Positions 50,326 to 59,174 are shown, counted from the stretch's first letter. The stretch is 64,000 bases of DNA from Nocardia brasiliensis ATCC 700358 (GCF_000250675.2 NC_018681.1:8122001-8186000), one strand, 5' to 3'. Translations and numbers: made by a program. Notes: a model not told the origin generated them from the sequence alone.

Positions 50326-50894
50326 AGCTCGGCACGCGTGGGAACCGTTTCCCACCAATTGTTTTCGTGGCCGTGCCGATCCTGGCGATCCTGCTCGCCG
50401 GATGCGACGGCGAAGGCCGGACGGCCGCCCCCGCCACCACATCGGGGGTACCCGTTACCGACCAGCAGACCGCGCAGACCACCTTTGATCCGTGCACATC
50501 CCTGACGCCGCAGTTCCTCAGCGAACGCCAGTGGGATGCGCTGCCACCGTCGCCGAAACAGAACACGGCGTCCGGCATCACGTGGAAGGGCTGCCGCTAC
50601 GTTGCCAAGGCCGGTTACGGCTTCACCATCGAGACCACCAACGGCACGCTCGATCAGGTACGGCAGAAGTTTCCGGCGGCCGCGGATATCTCGGTCGCCG
50701 GACGTAAGGCGCTGCGATACGAGGCCAGGCCCGATGTGCCTGGCGGCTGCACGGTCAACGTGGAGATGACGAGCGGCTCGCTCTACGTGCTCGTCGACGA
50801 TCCGACCGGCAAGCATCCGCGCAAACTGCCACCCTGCGACAACGCCACCGAAATCGCCCAATCAGTCGCACCATTGCTGCCGGCGGGCAGCTGA
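50322..50894 (+). CDS. DUF3558-family lipoprotein
   Basis: A 190-residue lipoprotein with lipobox LLAGC. The mature part begins FDPCTSLTPQFLSERQWDAL and contains ITWKGCRYVA and a late GGCTVNVEM strand with LPPCDNATEIAQSV; the four conserved cysteines are those of DUF3558. The family is common in nocardiae and often lies near type VII secretion genes. ATG 50322 overlaps the previous stop (ATGA). Confidence 0.75.
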   Translation: MKLGTRGNRFPPIVFVAVPILAILLAGCDGEGRTAAPATTSGVPVTDQQTAQTTFDPCTSLTPQFLSERQWDALPPSPKQNTASGITWKGCRYVAKAGYGFTIETTNGTLDQVRQKFPAAADISVAGRKALRYEARPDVPGGCTVNVEMTSGSLYVLVDDPTGKHPRKLPPCDNATEIAQSVAPLLPAGS

Positions 50895-50916
50895 ACAACC
50901 CTACGGGGGAGCGATC

Positions 50917-52119
50917 ATGAAACAGACCGACGGCCGCGCGATCACCAATCCCGAGAACGCGCAAAGCTTTACCCACGCCGAGATCAAGCAGGCGGCCGAG
51001 GAGATGAACCCGGACGGGGTGAACAGCGCGGTCGACGCCTGGTCGAAGATGGCTACCGCGGTGACGAACGCCGGTCACCAGTTCGAGGCCGCGATCAAGA
51101 AGGCGGTCGAACAGCATTGGGAGGGTGCGGCGGCCGAGCAGGCGGTCCGCGGTATCCGCGACTACGCGACGCGGGTCGGCGAATTCGGGGAGTCGTTGCA
51201 CGCGCAGAGCACGCCGCTGTCGCAGGCCTCCGGTGCGGCGTCAAAATTCAAGGCGTCGGTGCCCCCGGTGGTGGACACGTCGACGAATCCGCGCGGACCG
51301 GAACTGCGCAACGCGGGCGAGGAACAGGCCCGTGACGATATGACCACGCACTACATCCAGCCGTACGGCACCACCGCCCCCGCCATTCCGACGTTGCCGC
51401 CACCCATCAACCCGGTTTCCGCACCACTACCGAGTCCCGGCACCGGGACGGGCAGCGACACCGGTACCGGCCCGGCCGAAACCACCGACGGCGATACCGG
51501 ATCCAGCACAACCGGTTCCGGGACTTCGTCGGAGAACAGCGGCGATGCCGACACCGGCCGAACCGAGCAGCCGACCGAGCCGGGTTCCGGCGAAGAGCAG
51601 CCGAGTACGGAACCCGCTGCCACGCAGGCGGCTTCGCACGGCCAGCCCACCGACACCGCGACGACCCCGGCGGCTACCACCGCGAAACCGACCACAACCA
51701 TGGCCAGCCCGTTCAGCACCATCCCGACGGTGGTACCGGCTTCGACGCTGCCGAGCGCCCCGCCGAATCCGTCGACGGTCACCTCCGCCGCGGTCAACGG
51801 GACACCGAACCGGCCGAGCACGCCGACATTCGATCGTCCGAGCGGTGTGGCGAGCCCCGTCAACGAACCGGGCACATCACGGCCCGCCGCACCCGCGACG
51901 ACGCCGGGCGCGACCGGCACACAGCCGGCCGCCGCCCCGATGCGCGCCGGAACTGCCGGTGTCGCAGGGTATTCCGGCATGATCCCGCCGGGTGTCCGCG
52001 CCCGCGGCGAGGACGACGACGAACACAAGGCACCCGGCTATCTGCGGACCGAGGAGCACGCGAAGGAACTGCTCGGCGAGGTGAAGCCCACGGTGCCGCC
52101 GGTGATCGGGGTCGAATGA
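50917..52119 (+). CDS. WXG/PPE-like secreted substrate with Thr/Pro-rich tail
   Basis: A 400-residue protein. The first ~125 residues are helical with a central W-E-G turn (KKAVEQHWEGAAAEQAVRGI), typical of PPE/EspB-type ESX substrates. The following ~230 residues are a Thr/Ser/Pro/Gly-rich, low-complexity tail likely to be disordered and exposed. The C-terminal 40 residues (GVRARGEDDDEHKAPGYLRT, then EEHAKELLGE) form a short conserved end. It lies between a DUF3558 lipoprotein and an EspG chaperone whose start overlaps its stop, so EspG is its probable chaperone. Confidence 0.7.
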   Translation: MKQTDGRAITNPENAQSFTHAEIKQAAEEMNPDGVNSAVDAWSKMATAVTNAGHQFEAAIKKAVEQHWEGAAAEQAVRGIRDYATRVGEFGESLHAQSTPLSQASGAASKFKASVPPVVDTSTNPRGPELRNAGEEQARDDMTTHYIQPYGTTAPAIPTLPPPINPVSAPLPSPGTGTGSDTGTGPAETTDGDTGSSTTGSGTSSENSGDADTGRTEQPTEPGSGEEQPSTEPAATQAASHGQPTDTATTPAATTAKPTTTMASPFSTIPTVVPASTLPSAPPNPSTVTSAAVNGTPNRPSTPTFDRPSGVASPVNEPGTSRPAAPATTPGATGTQPAAAPMRAGTAGVAGYSGMIPPGVRARGEDDDEHKAPGYLRTEEHAKELLGEVKPTVPPVIGVE

Positions 52120-52859
52120 CGTCGCAGTGGTCGCTGTCGGCAGAGCAGTTCGCGGCGGCCTGGTTCGGTACCGGCCTCGACCGCCTGCCCTTTCCGTTCC
52201 GCTTCACCAGCCGGTTCCCCGGCCTGCACGAATACCAGCTCTACCAGCAACAATTCCGGGAAGAACTGGCCAAGGAGGAGCGAATCCCGCTGTCGCGCAC
52301 CATCACCGCCCTCGCCCGGCCCGATTGGCGGATCGAGCTGCTCGGTTGCGACAACACTCGCGACGGCGTCGAGCTGCGTGCGATCGGCTGCGCGACCCGC
52401 AGCGGCGTCGGCGTGATCGCGCGGCAAGAGCAGGCCCCCGACGGGGGCCGGGTGCAGTTGCGGCGGTGTCGCGCCGACCAGCTCGCGAGCGAACTGGTGC
52501 GCATGCTCCCGGACGCGGGCGCGGGCAGCACGGGTGAGAAGAGTTTCCTGCTGGACGACCTCAACGATGATCGGCCCGACCTGTTCGGCAGCGCGCCCGC
52601 CAGCGAAGTGAAGGAGAAGTATCGACGGTTCTGGCGGCAGAGCTGCACCACCCGGGGGATGGCCTCGGTGCTGCTCGGCCCGCGCAACGCCGAACCGCTG
52701 CGCACCGGCCGCCTACGCTGGATCGACACGACCGACGGCCGCTACTACGAGGTCCCGGCCAATCGCGCACTGATGATCCGGCCCGGCACCAGCGCCGATA
52801 TCCGGCGCTACCTCGATGACGCGATCGCCCGGGCCAGGGTGCGTATGGAAACGGGATGA
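52116..52859 (+). CDS. espG: EspG-family ESX chaperone
   Basis: A 247-residue protein with the EspG fold pattern: LSAEQFAAAWFGTGLDRLPF, RTITALARPDWRIELLG, SGVGVIARQEQ and the late GRLRWIDTTDGRYYEVP and LMIRPGTSADIRRYLDDAI. EspG proteins bind the tip of PPE-type substrates in the cytoplasm and deliver them to the secretion machine. The ATG overlaps the stop of the PPE-like gene. No ecc or mycosin genes are in the window, so the machine must be elsewhere. Confidence 0.8.
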   Translation: MTSQWSLSAEQFAAAWFGTGLDRLPFPFRFTSRFPGLHEYQLYQQQFREELAKEERIPLSRTITALARPDWRIELLGCDNTRDGVELRAIGCATRSGVGVIARQEQAPDGGRVQLRRCRADQLASELVRMLPDAGAGSTGEKSFLLDDLNDDRPDLFGSAPASEVKEKYRRFWRQSCTTRGMASVLLGPRNAEPLRTGRLRWIDTTDGRYYEVPANRALMIRPGTSADIRRYLDDAIARARVRMETG

Positions 52860-52897
52860 GAGGTATTGGCAGCACCGTGCGTGGGTAACTCGCCGAT

Positions 52898-53341
52898 ATG
52901 ACTACCACTCGGGATGAGATCGAGTCGTTTCTGGTCGAATATCGAACCGGATTGAGCACCTTCGATGCCGAGCGTTCGGTGGCGCTGTGGGGCGAGCCGG
53001 GCATGATCGTCAGTGACGCGTTCGTCGGCGCCCTGTCCAGCACCGCCGACATGGCCGAGGGACTGAAGCAGTCCTACCCGTTCTATCAGGCGCTCGGTCT
53101 CGCCTCCGTCGGCCACACGCTGCTCGAACAGGCCGACCTCACCGCCCGCGTCACCCGAATCCGGGTCCGCTGGCATTTCTATGACGGTGACGGCACGGAA
53201 ATGACCGACAGCGACTACGAATACCTGCTCCGCCGCGACGACGACGGCCGGTTGCACGTCCATCTGGCCGTGGCCATCGACGAGATGGAGAAGCTCGCCG
53301 CCCTCGCCGCGGCCAAAGGAATCGAGATGCCGGGCAGCTGA
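52898..53341 (+). CDS. NTF2/SnoaL-like protein
   Basis: A 147-residue protein of the cone-shaped NTF2-like superfamily (EIESFLVEYRTGLSTFDAER, then LWGEPGMIVSDAFVGAL and VRWHFYDGDGTEMTDSDYEY). Members include isomerases, hydratases and non-enzymatic ligand binders; the pocket residues do not point to one of these. It follows espG by 38 bases but reads as unrelated. Confidence 0.7.
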   Translation: MTTTRDEIESFLVEYRTGLSTFDAERSVALWGEPGMIVSDAFVGALSSTADMAEGLKQSYPFYQALGLASVGHTLLEQADLTARVTRIRVRWHFYDGDGTEMTDSDYEYLLRRDDDGRLHVHLAVAIDEMEKLAALAAAKGIEMPGS

Positions 53342-53362
53342 GGTGCACTCCCACCCCACGAA

Positions 53363-53403
53363 GACGGGCTCGCATCTCCGATAACCGGAGGTGCGAGCCC
53401 GTC
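53363..53403. terminator. Strong bidirectional hairpin between NTF2-like gene and glyA
   Basis: Eighteen-base arms (gacgggctcgcatctccg and its near-perfect complement, one G-T pair) with a 5-base loop sit exactly between the convergent stops 53341 and 53421. Confidence 0.85.
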
Positions 53404-53420
53404 GACGAAGCCGGTGGCAC

Positions 53421-54716
53421 TCAGCCGAGCAGGCGCCAGTCCTCCAGGCCGTCGTACAGCGGGACGCTCTGGGCGAGCTTGGTGACGCGGCCGCGCAGGG
53501 TGTCTACGTCCGAGGTGCCGGCGAGGGCGCCGGCGATGATGTCGGCGACCTCGGTGAACTCGGTGTCGCCGAAGCCGCGGGTGGCCAGCGCCGCGGTGCC
53601 GATGCGCAGGCCCGAGGTGACCATCGGCGGGCGCGGGTCGAACGGAACGGCGTTGCGGTTCACCGTGATTCCGATCTCGTGCAGCAGATCCTCGCCCTGC
53701 TGACCGTCGAGCTCGGAGTTGCGCAGGTCGACGAGCACCAGGTGCACGTCGGTACCGCCGGTGAGCACGCTGACGCCCTTACCCTGGACATCGGCCGCGG
53801 TCAGGCGGTCGGCGAGGATCTTCGCGCCGGACAGGGTGCGCTCCTGGCGCTCCTTGAACTCACCGCCGGCCGCGATCTTGAAAGCGACGGCCTTCGCGGC
53901 GATGGCGTGCATGAGCGGGCCGCCCTGCTGGCCGGGGAACACCGCGCTGTTGAGCTTCTTGGCGAAGTCCTGCTTGGCCAGGATGAGGCCGGAACGCGGG
54001 CCGCCGAGGGTCTTGTGCACGGTGGACGACACGACGTGCGCGTGCGGCACCGGCGAGGGATGCAGGCCCGCCGCGACCAGACCGGCGAAGTGCGCCATGT
54101 CCACCCACAGGTACGCGCCGACCTCGTCGGCGATCGCGCGGAACGCGGCGAAGTCCTGCTGGCGCGGGTAGGCCGACCAACCCGCGACGATCACCTTCGG
54201 ACGAGCCTCGAGCGCGATCTTGCGCACCTCGTCCATGTCGATGCGGTGGTCTTCCTTGCTGACCCCGTAGAAGTGCGTCTCGTAGAGCTTGCCGGAGAAG
54301 TTGAGCCGCATGCCGTGGGTCAGGTGACCGCCGTGCGCGAGGTCGAGGCCGAGCAGCTTGTCGCCCGGATCCATCAGCGCCATCAGCACCGCGGCGTTCG
54401 CCTGCGCGCCGGAATGCGGCTGCACATTGGCGAATTCGGCGCCGAACAGTTCCTTGGCGCGGTCGCGGGCGAGGGTCTCGACGACATCGACGTGCTCGCA
54501 GCCACCGTAGTAGCGACGGCCCGGGTAGCCCTCGGCGTACTTGTTCGTCAGCACGCTGCCCTGCGCCTGCAGCACCGCGCGCGGCACGAAATTCTCCGAG
54601 GCGATCATTTCGAGGGTGTCGCGCTCGCGGGCGAGTTCCCCCGCCATCGCGGCGGCGAGCTCCGGGTCGAGCTCACCGAGAGATTGAGTATTGACCGAGG
54701 CCGTCGTCTGCGTCAC
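53421..54716 (-). CDS. glyA: Serine hydroxymethyltransferase
   Basis: A 431-residue PLP enzyme. Landmarks are TLEMIASENFVPRAVLQAQG, AEGYPGRRYYGGCEHVD, YLWVDMAHFAGLVAAG (PLP-binding Asp) and the Schiff-base Lys in SSTVHKTLGGPRSG. It interconverts serine and glycine with tetrahydrofolate and supplies one-carbon units. The S-S-T-V-H-K-T-L-G-G version of the lysine loop differs from the common T-T-T-H-K-T-L-R-G form. No glycine riboswitch was recognised upstream. Confidence 0.96.
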   Translation of the reverse strand: MTQTTASVNTQSLGELDPELAAAMAGELARERDTLEMIASENFVPRAVLQAQGSVLTNKYAEGYPGRRYYGGCEHVDVVETLARDRAKELFGAEFANVQPHSGAQANAAVLMALMDPGDKLLGLDLAHGGHLTHGMRLNFSGKLYETHFYGVSKEDHRIDMDEVRKIALEARPKVIVAGWSAYPRQQDFAAFRAIADEVGAYLWVDMAHFAGLVAAGLHPSPVPHAHVVSSTVHKTLGGPRSGLILAKQDFAKKLNSAVFPGQQGGPLMHAIAAKAVAFKIAAGGEFKERQERTLSGAKILADRLTAADVQGKGVSVLTGGTDVHLVLVDLRNSELDGQQGEDLLHEIGITVNRNAVPFDPRPPMVTSGLRIGTAALATRGFGDTEFTEVADIIAGALAGTSDVDTLRGRVTKLAQSVPLYDGLEDWRLLG

Positions 54717-54845
54717 CGCCTCAGTCTATGGGCCGCCTTTGCGCCCATCAGCAGGGGGTTCGCCGCACGTCACCAACCGGCCACAGTCGCGCCGGTGTCG
54801 CCTCTGCGCACCGGGATACCGGTGCGCTCAGCCATCGTGAGCTCG

Positions 54846-55415
54846 CTATTTCGCCGCGCCGAGGTAGTGATCCAGCAGGACGTCGAGATGTTTTTGCGCG
54901 TCGAGCAACGGCTGGGTGGACTTCATCGCGCGGGCCTGGACGATGGCGCCCTCCATCGCGCTGAACACGAAGCTGGCCAGCGACGCGCTTTCTTCGGCGG
55001 GTAGACCCGCGGTTTTCATTGCGCTGCCGAGCTTTTCGTGCCAGTCGGCGAAGGCCGCGCCGGCCGCGGCCTGCACCCCGGGTTCGGATTCGGCGAGCGC
55101 GGCGCCCACGATCGGGCACCCGGTGCGGAACGAACTCGTTTCCAGGGCGGTGACCCACCAGCCGATCAAGGCGTCCAGCCACTGCCGTGCGGGACGGGAT
55201 GCGGTGATCTTCTCGATCACCGCGGCGAGGCGCTCGCCCGCGACCGTGGTCGCGGTGGCCACCAGCTCGCTCTTGCCTTCGGGAAAGTGCTGGTAGAGCG
55301 AGTTGCGTGAGGCTTTGCCGCGGTCGAGCAGCGCGGCGAGTCCGGCCGCGTGCACGCCTTGCTCGCAGACCAGTTGGATCGCGCTCTCGATCAAGCGAGC
55401 GCGGGGGCCGGTCAT
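54846..55415 (-). CDS. TetR-family regulator (LmrA/YxaF type)
   Basis: A 189-residue repressor. The HTH (RLIESAIQLVCEQGVHAAGL, then RGKASRNSLYQHFPEGKSEL) and the C-terminal domain with FRTGCPIVGAALAESEPGVQ belong to the LmrA/YxaF group. ATG 55415 has GGAAGGAG; the longer frame from 55466 reads through the operator. It is divergent from the thioesterase/deazaflavin-reductase pair and faces a clear palindromic operator. Confidence 0.88.
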   Translation of the reverse strand: MTGPRARLIESAIQLVCEQGVHAAGLAALLDRGKASRNSLYQHFPEGKSELVATATTVAGERLAAVIEKITASRPARQWLDALIGWWVTALETSSFRTGCPIVGAALAESEPGVQAAAGAAFADWHEKLGSAMKTAGLPAEESASLASFVFSAMEGAIVQARAMKSTQPLLDAQKHLDVLLDHYLGAAK

Positions 55416-55441
55416 CAGGGCTCCTTCCGGGACATAGTTGC

Positions 55442-55495
55442 GTGAACCGATCGGTCCATGCTCCAATCATGACAGATGTGGACCGATCGGTTCAC
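55442..55495. promoter_or_regulatory. TetR operator: paired palindromic sites
   Basis: Two copies of the palindrome accgatcggt form the ends of a perfect 17-bp inverted repeat (gtgaaccgatcggtcca, 55442-55458, and its complement, 55479-55495) spaced by 20 bases. It fills the 96-base gap between the TetR gene and the thioesterase gene, so binding would block both promoters. Confidence 0.8.
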
Positions 55496-55511
55496 CGAAA
55501 GGAGTGGATCG

Positions 55512-55970
55512 ATGTCGGAAACCACCCTCGACCTCGCACAGCTGTCCGGTCTGGAACTGCTCCGGACCGCGATGACGACGCCGGATCGCCCGCCGTTCAT
55601 CGGCGACCTGCTCGGCATGGAGGTGGACCTGATCGAACAGGGCAAGGTGGTCTTCGCGGTGCGGACCAGGCCCGATTTCGCCAACCCGCTCGGCACCACG
55701 CACGGCGGCATCTGCGCGACGCTGCTGGACTCGGTGATGGGCTGCGCGGTGCACAGCACGCTGGAGGCGGGCGTCGGGTACACGACGCTGGAGCTGAAGG
55801 TGAACTACATCCGCGCGGTGCCGACCGACGGACAGCGCATCACCGCCACCGGCACCACCATTCACGTCGGCCGCAGCACGGCGACCGCCGAGGGCCGCGT
55901 CGTCGACGAGCAGGGCCGCCTGGTCGCGCACGCCACCACCACCTGCGCCATCTTCCGCGGAAACCGCTGA
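55512..55970 (+). CDS. PaaI-type hotdog-fold thioesterase
   Basis: A 152-residue hotdog protein. The segment NPLGTTHGGICATLLDSVMG is the catalytic and substrate loop of PaaI-like acyl-CoA thioesterases, followed by YTTLELKVNYIRAVPTDG. It would release CoA from small acyl or aryl thioesters. ATG 55512 follows AAAGGAG and lies just past the operator. The next gene, 27 bases on, is a deazaflavin-type reductase in the same operon. Confidence 0.85.
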   Translation: MSETTLDLAQLSGLELLRTAMTTPDRPPFIGDLLGMEVDLIEQGKVVFAVRTRPDFANPLGTTHGGICATLLDSVMGCAVHSTLEAGVGYTTLELKVNYIRAVPTDGQRITATGTTIHVGRSTATAEGRVVDEQGRLVAHATTTCAIFRGNR

Positions 55971-55997
55971 AGCCCAACGAAAACGAGGAGAACCGCT

Positions 55998-56447
55998 ATG
56001 CGTGAACGCAGCCCGAGCGCAGCAGTCCGAAAGTTTCGCCGCGAACGGTTTTTCGGCCGCTACTTCGCCAATCCCGCCGTCGGCCTGCTCGACCGCGTCG
56101 GCATCCGGTCCGCGCTGCTCGCCGAACTGGAGACCACCGGCGCGAAATCCGGTCAGCCGCGCCGGGTCCCGGTGACCGTCTCGATCGATCCGGACGGCGC
56201 CTGGCTCATCTCCCAGCACGGCCGCCGCTCGGGCTGGGCCCGCAATATCGTCGCCGACCCCAAAGTCCGCCTGCGCCAGGGCAAACGCTGGTACACCGGC
56301 ACCGCCGCGTTCGTCCCCGACGACGATGTGGTCGCCCGCGCGCGCAGCTTCGCCACCGGCCGCATTCCCGAATCCGCCGCGGAGTGGACCATGAAAGCGC
56401 TGGAAAGCGACCCGATCTCGGTGCGTATCACCTTTACGCCCGCCTGA
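55998..56447 (+). CDS. Deazaflavin (F420)-dependent nitroreductase-family protein
   Basis: A 149-residue split-barrel protein of the DDN group. Typical segments are LLAELETTGAKSGQPRRVPV, ISQHGRRSGWARNIVADPKV and RQGKRWYTGTAAFV. Characterised members reduce quinones or nitro-drugs such as pretomanid with F420H2. It is the second gene of the TetR-controlled operon. Confidence 0.85.
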   Translation: MRERSPSAAVRKFRRERFFGRYFANPAVGLLDRVGIRSALLAELETTGAKSGQPRRVPVTVSIDPDGAWLISQHGRRSGWARNIVADPKVRLRQGKRWYTGTAAFVPDDDVVARARSFATGRIPESAAEWTMKALESDPISVRITFTPA

Positions 56448-56629
56448 ACCCCTCGACGAATGATCTCGGCACCGCACCCCCTCGCGACGTAGCGCCGATC
56501 TACGCACCCGGTATTCTCGCCGCAGCCCCAATCCCTTGGGGCGCAACATTTCGGGTCACTCGGAATGTAACGAAACAACCATTTTCGATCGGTTAACCGG
56601 GTGCACAGTCCACCCGTCGAGGAGTCAGC

Positions 56630-56740
56630 ATGCTCGCCTTCGTCGCAGTTCCGTCCAACCCCCTCGAAGGGCTGCTCCGCCAGCTCGCCTTCATGATGTG
56701 CACCCTCTCCGCCGGGGTGAACTGCGGAGTCATCCAGTAG
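56630..56740 (+). CDS. 36-residue peptide with two cysteines
   Basis: A short gene starting at ATG 56630 behind a good GAGGAG site and ending at TAG 56738-56740. The first ~20 residues (MLAFVAVPSNPLEGLLRQLA) are amphipathic; the end (MMCTLSAGVNCGVIQ) holds two cysteines, a Ser and a Thr. A relatively AT-rich, promoter-like stretch precedes it and a strong hairpin follows. No modification enzyme gene is adjacent, so a RiPP precursor is only a thought; a small membrane-associated peptide is equally possible. Confidence 0.55.
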   Translation: MLAFVAVPSNPLEGLLRQLAFMMCTLSAGVNCGVIQ

Positions 56741-56776
56741 GACGCACACGGCCGCCGCATAGCCGGCGCTGCCGCG

Positions 56777-56815
56777 ATTCGCACCCGCTGCCACTGCCCG
56801 GCGGCGGGTGCGAAT
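56777..56815. terminator. Hairpin after the 36-residue peptide gene
   Basis: Perfect 12-bp arms attcgcacccgc and gcgggtgcgaat with a 15-base loop lie between the peptide stop and the convergent DUF885 gene. Confidence 0.65.
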
Positions 56816-56845
56816 TCGCGTTCGGCCCCGGTACGCGGGCCGACC

Positions 56846-58042
56846 TCAGCCGCGGCGGATCGCGCCCGGCGTGAGCGGCTCGTCGAGCAGGCGACGGAAA
56901 CGATCCGAGCGCTCCTCGGCGTCGGCCGCTCGATCCAGCCAGTCGCCGAGCAGGCGATATCCCTCGACGTAGGTGGAGATGTAGGCGCGCCAGAGCGGGG
57001 ACGAGAGGAAGCGCAGCGATTGCCGGGCGCGCTCGGGGGTGACCAGACTCCAGGTCTGCAAGAACTCGGCCACCTCGTCCTGGGGGCGATGCCGGTCGTG
57101 CAGCAGCAGCGCCGCGTCTTGACGGACACTGACGAGTTTCGCGGAAGCGTCCGAAAGACGTTCCGCCCGTTCACCGTCGAAGCGCAGGCCGAGGTCGGCG
57201 TAGATCTCCTGCGCCCACTTGCCCCAGCCGGGCCCGACCAGGGAGCGCAGCGCCAGGTCGGCCAGCCCCTCGGCCATCAGGCACTGCGGCGTGTTCACCA
57301 GGAACAGCGTCTGCTCGGCCTGACCTGCGGCGACCAGGCCGGCCTCCTTGCGGCAGTGCTCGGTGTGGTGGCCGGGGTAGGACTCGTGCGCGATCAACAG
57401 CGGCAGGTGCGTCATGTGCTGTTTGAGATCGGAGTTGATCGCCACGCGCGAGTGGAAATTGCCGAGGTAGTAGTTGAACCCGGACCACGGCTTGTCGCCC
57501 ACCACCTCATACGTGACGTGCTCGTAGTCGGGCAGCGGGTAGCGGGCGCGGACCAACTCGCGCAGCGCGCCGGAGAACGCCTCGACGCAGGCCGACAGCC
57601 GCTCCGGCGGGATCTCGTCGGCCTTGCGGTGCGCGGCCACCCGTTCGGCGAGCGGGCCGTCGCCCACCAGAACCTCGTCCATCTGCCGGTGCGCGTCCCG
57701 GTACTCCTCGACGTCGGCGGGGGCGATGTCGACGTCGAAGTAGGCGCGCACCTCGTCGACGAAACCGATGTCGTCGCCGGCGAACTTACGCCCGGAGCAT
57801 TCCAGCGCGCGCAGGTGCACATCCAGGAACTCGGTGCGCTCGGCCGTCAGCCCGGCGTCGGGCAGCTCGGCGCGCAGTGCCGCGGCCCGCTGCGCCAGCT
57901 GTCGCGGCTCCGGTGCGGGACCGTTCGCCACGGCGCGCCGCAATGCCGGATCGCCGGTGTACGCGTCGACGAACCCCTCTTCCAAACGGTCGAATGCCAA
58001 GCCGAGCCGCAGGTACTCGGTCACGAGTGGATGCGCTTCCAT
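56846..58042 (-). CDS. DUF885-family metallopeptidase-like protein
   Basis: A 398-residue, mostly helical protein. The DUF885 metal motif reads LLIAHESYPGHHTEHCRKEA, with H-E-x-x-x-G-H-H as ligands, and a Glu in MAEGLADLAL that could complete the site. The family is predicted to be zinc carboxypeptidase-like, but substrates are mostly unknown. No signal peptide was seen, so it should be cytoplasmic. ATG 58042 is the start. Confidence 0.8.
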   Translation of the reverse strand: MEAHPLVTEYLRLGLAFDRLEEGFVDAYTGDPALRRAVANGPAPEPRQLAQRAAALRAELPDAGLTAERTEFLDVHLRALECSGRKFAGDDIGFVDEVRAYFDVDIAPADVEEYRDAHRQMDEVLVGDGPLAERVAAHRKADEIPPERLSACVEAFSGALRELVRARYPLPDYEHVTYEVVGDKPWSGFNYYLGNFHSRVAINSDLKQHMTHLPLLIAHESYPGHHTEHCRKEAGLVAAGQAEQTLFLVNTPQCLMAEGLADLALRSLVGPGWGKWAQEIYADLGLRFDGERAERLSDASAKLVSVRQDAALLLHDRHRPQDEVAEFLQTWSLVTPERARQSLRFLSSPLWRAYISTYVEGYRLLGDWLDRAADAEERSDRFRRLLDEPLTPGAIRRG

Positions 58043-58235
58043 CCGACCGACATTAGCCCTCCGCCGGGTGCGGCGCGCGGCACAATGACACCCCGGTTAC
58101 CAACCGGTACCGGTACCCCGCTTTTCCGGCGCTACCGGCGCAGAGCAGAATTCGGCTATGCGGCGAAAGCTAGACCGAATCTCACTGAGCCGGCACGGTA
58201 TGTGTGCGTGTTTGCCGAAGTGGAGCGTCGGGTAA

Positions 58236-59168
58236 GTGGCACGAATGAGCGAGCCGAGTCCGTATGTGGAATTCGACCGGAAACAGTGGCGAACTCTGCG
58301 TAAGTCGACTCCCCTGGTGCTCACCGAGGAAGAACTGAGGGGCCTGCGCGGTCTCGGCGAACAGATCGACCTCGAAGAAGTAGCCGAGGTCTATCTGCCG
58401 CTCGCTCGACTCATCCACCTCCAGGTGGCCGCGCGGCAGCGCTTGTTCGCCGCGACTGCCACCTTCCTCGGCGAGACCCATCCCGATCGGCAGGTGCCGT
58501 TCGTGATCGGCGTCGCCGGTAGCGTCGCGGTCGGCAAATCGACCACCGCCCGCGTGCTGCAGGCACTGCTGGCCCGCTGGGATCACCATCCCCGGGTGGA
58601 CCTGGTCACCACCGACGGATTCCTCTACCCCACCGCGGAACTCACCCGGCGCGGCATCATGCACCGCAAGGGTTTTCCGGAAAGCTACGACCGCCGCAAG
58701 CTGCTGCGATTCGTCACCGAGGTGAAATCCGGTGCGGCCGAGGTGTGCGCGCCGGTGTACTCGCACATCTCCTACGACATCGTGCCGGACAAGTTCCACT
58801 GTGTGCGCCAGCCCGACATCCTGATCGTGGAGGGCCTGAACGTGCTGCAGACCGGTCCGCGGCTGATGGTCTCGGACCTGTTCGACTTCTCGATTTATGT
58901 CGACGCCCGCATCGAGGACATCGAGAAGTGGTACGTACAAAGGTTTCTCACCCTGCGCCAGACCGCGTTCGCGAACCCGAACGCGCATTTCCACCACTAC
59001 GCCGGATTCACCGACGACCAGGCGACGCACGCCGCGGAGGAGATCTGGAACAACACCAACCGGCCGAATCTGGTGGAGAACATTCTGCCCACCCGGCCGC
59101 GCGCGACACTCGTGTTGCGCAAGGACGCCGACCACGCCATCAATCGGCTGCGACTGCGTAAATTGTGA
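58236..59168 (+). CDS. coaA: Pantothenate kinase, type I
   Basis: A 310-residue CoaA very close to the mycobacterial enzyme. The P-loop is GVAGSVAVGKSTTARVLQAL; substrate segments include VDLVTTDGFLYPTAEL, HRKGFPESYDRRKLLRFVTE and FAN-x-NAHFHHYAGF. It phosphorylates pantothenate as the first and regulated step of CoA synthesis. GTG 58236 aligns with the known mycobacterial N-terminus (M-x-R-x-SEPSPYVEFDR), so it is preferred over ATG 58245. Confidence 0.97.
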   Translation: MARMSEPSPYVEFDRKQWRTLRKSTPLVLTEEELRGLRGLGEQIDLEEVAEVYLPLARLIHLQVAARQRLFAATATFLGETHPDRQVPFVIGVAGSVAVGKSTTARVLQALLARWDHHPRVDLVTTDGFLYPTAELTRRGIMHRKGFPESYDRRKLLRFVTEVKSGAAEVCAPVYSHISYDIVPDKFHCVRQPDILIVEGLNVLQTGPRLMVSDLFDFSIYVDARIEDIEKWYVQRFLTLRQTAFANPNAHFHHYAGFTDDQATHAAEEIWNNTNRPNLVENILPTRPRATLVLRKDADHAINRLRLRKL

Positions 59169-59174
59169 TCCCGC

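Noticed and set aside
53421..54845. A glycine riboswitch upstream of glyA
   Set aside because: The 129 bases upstream show no recognisable aptamer core.
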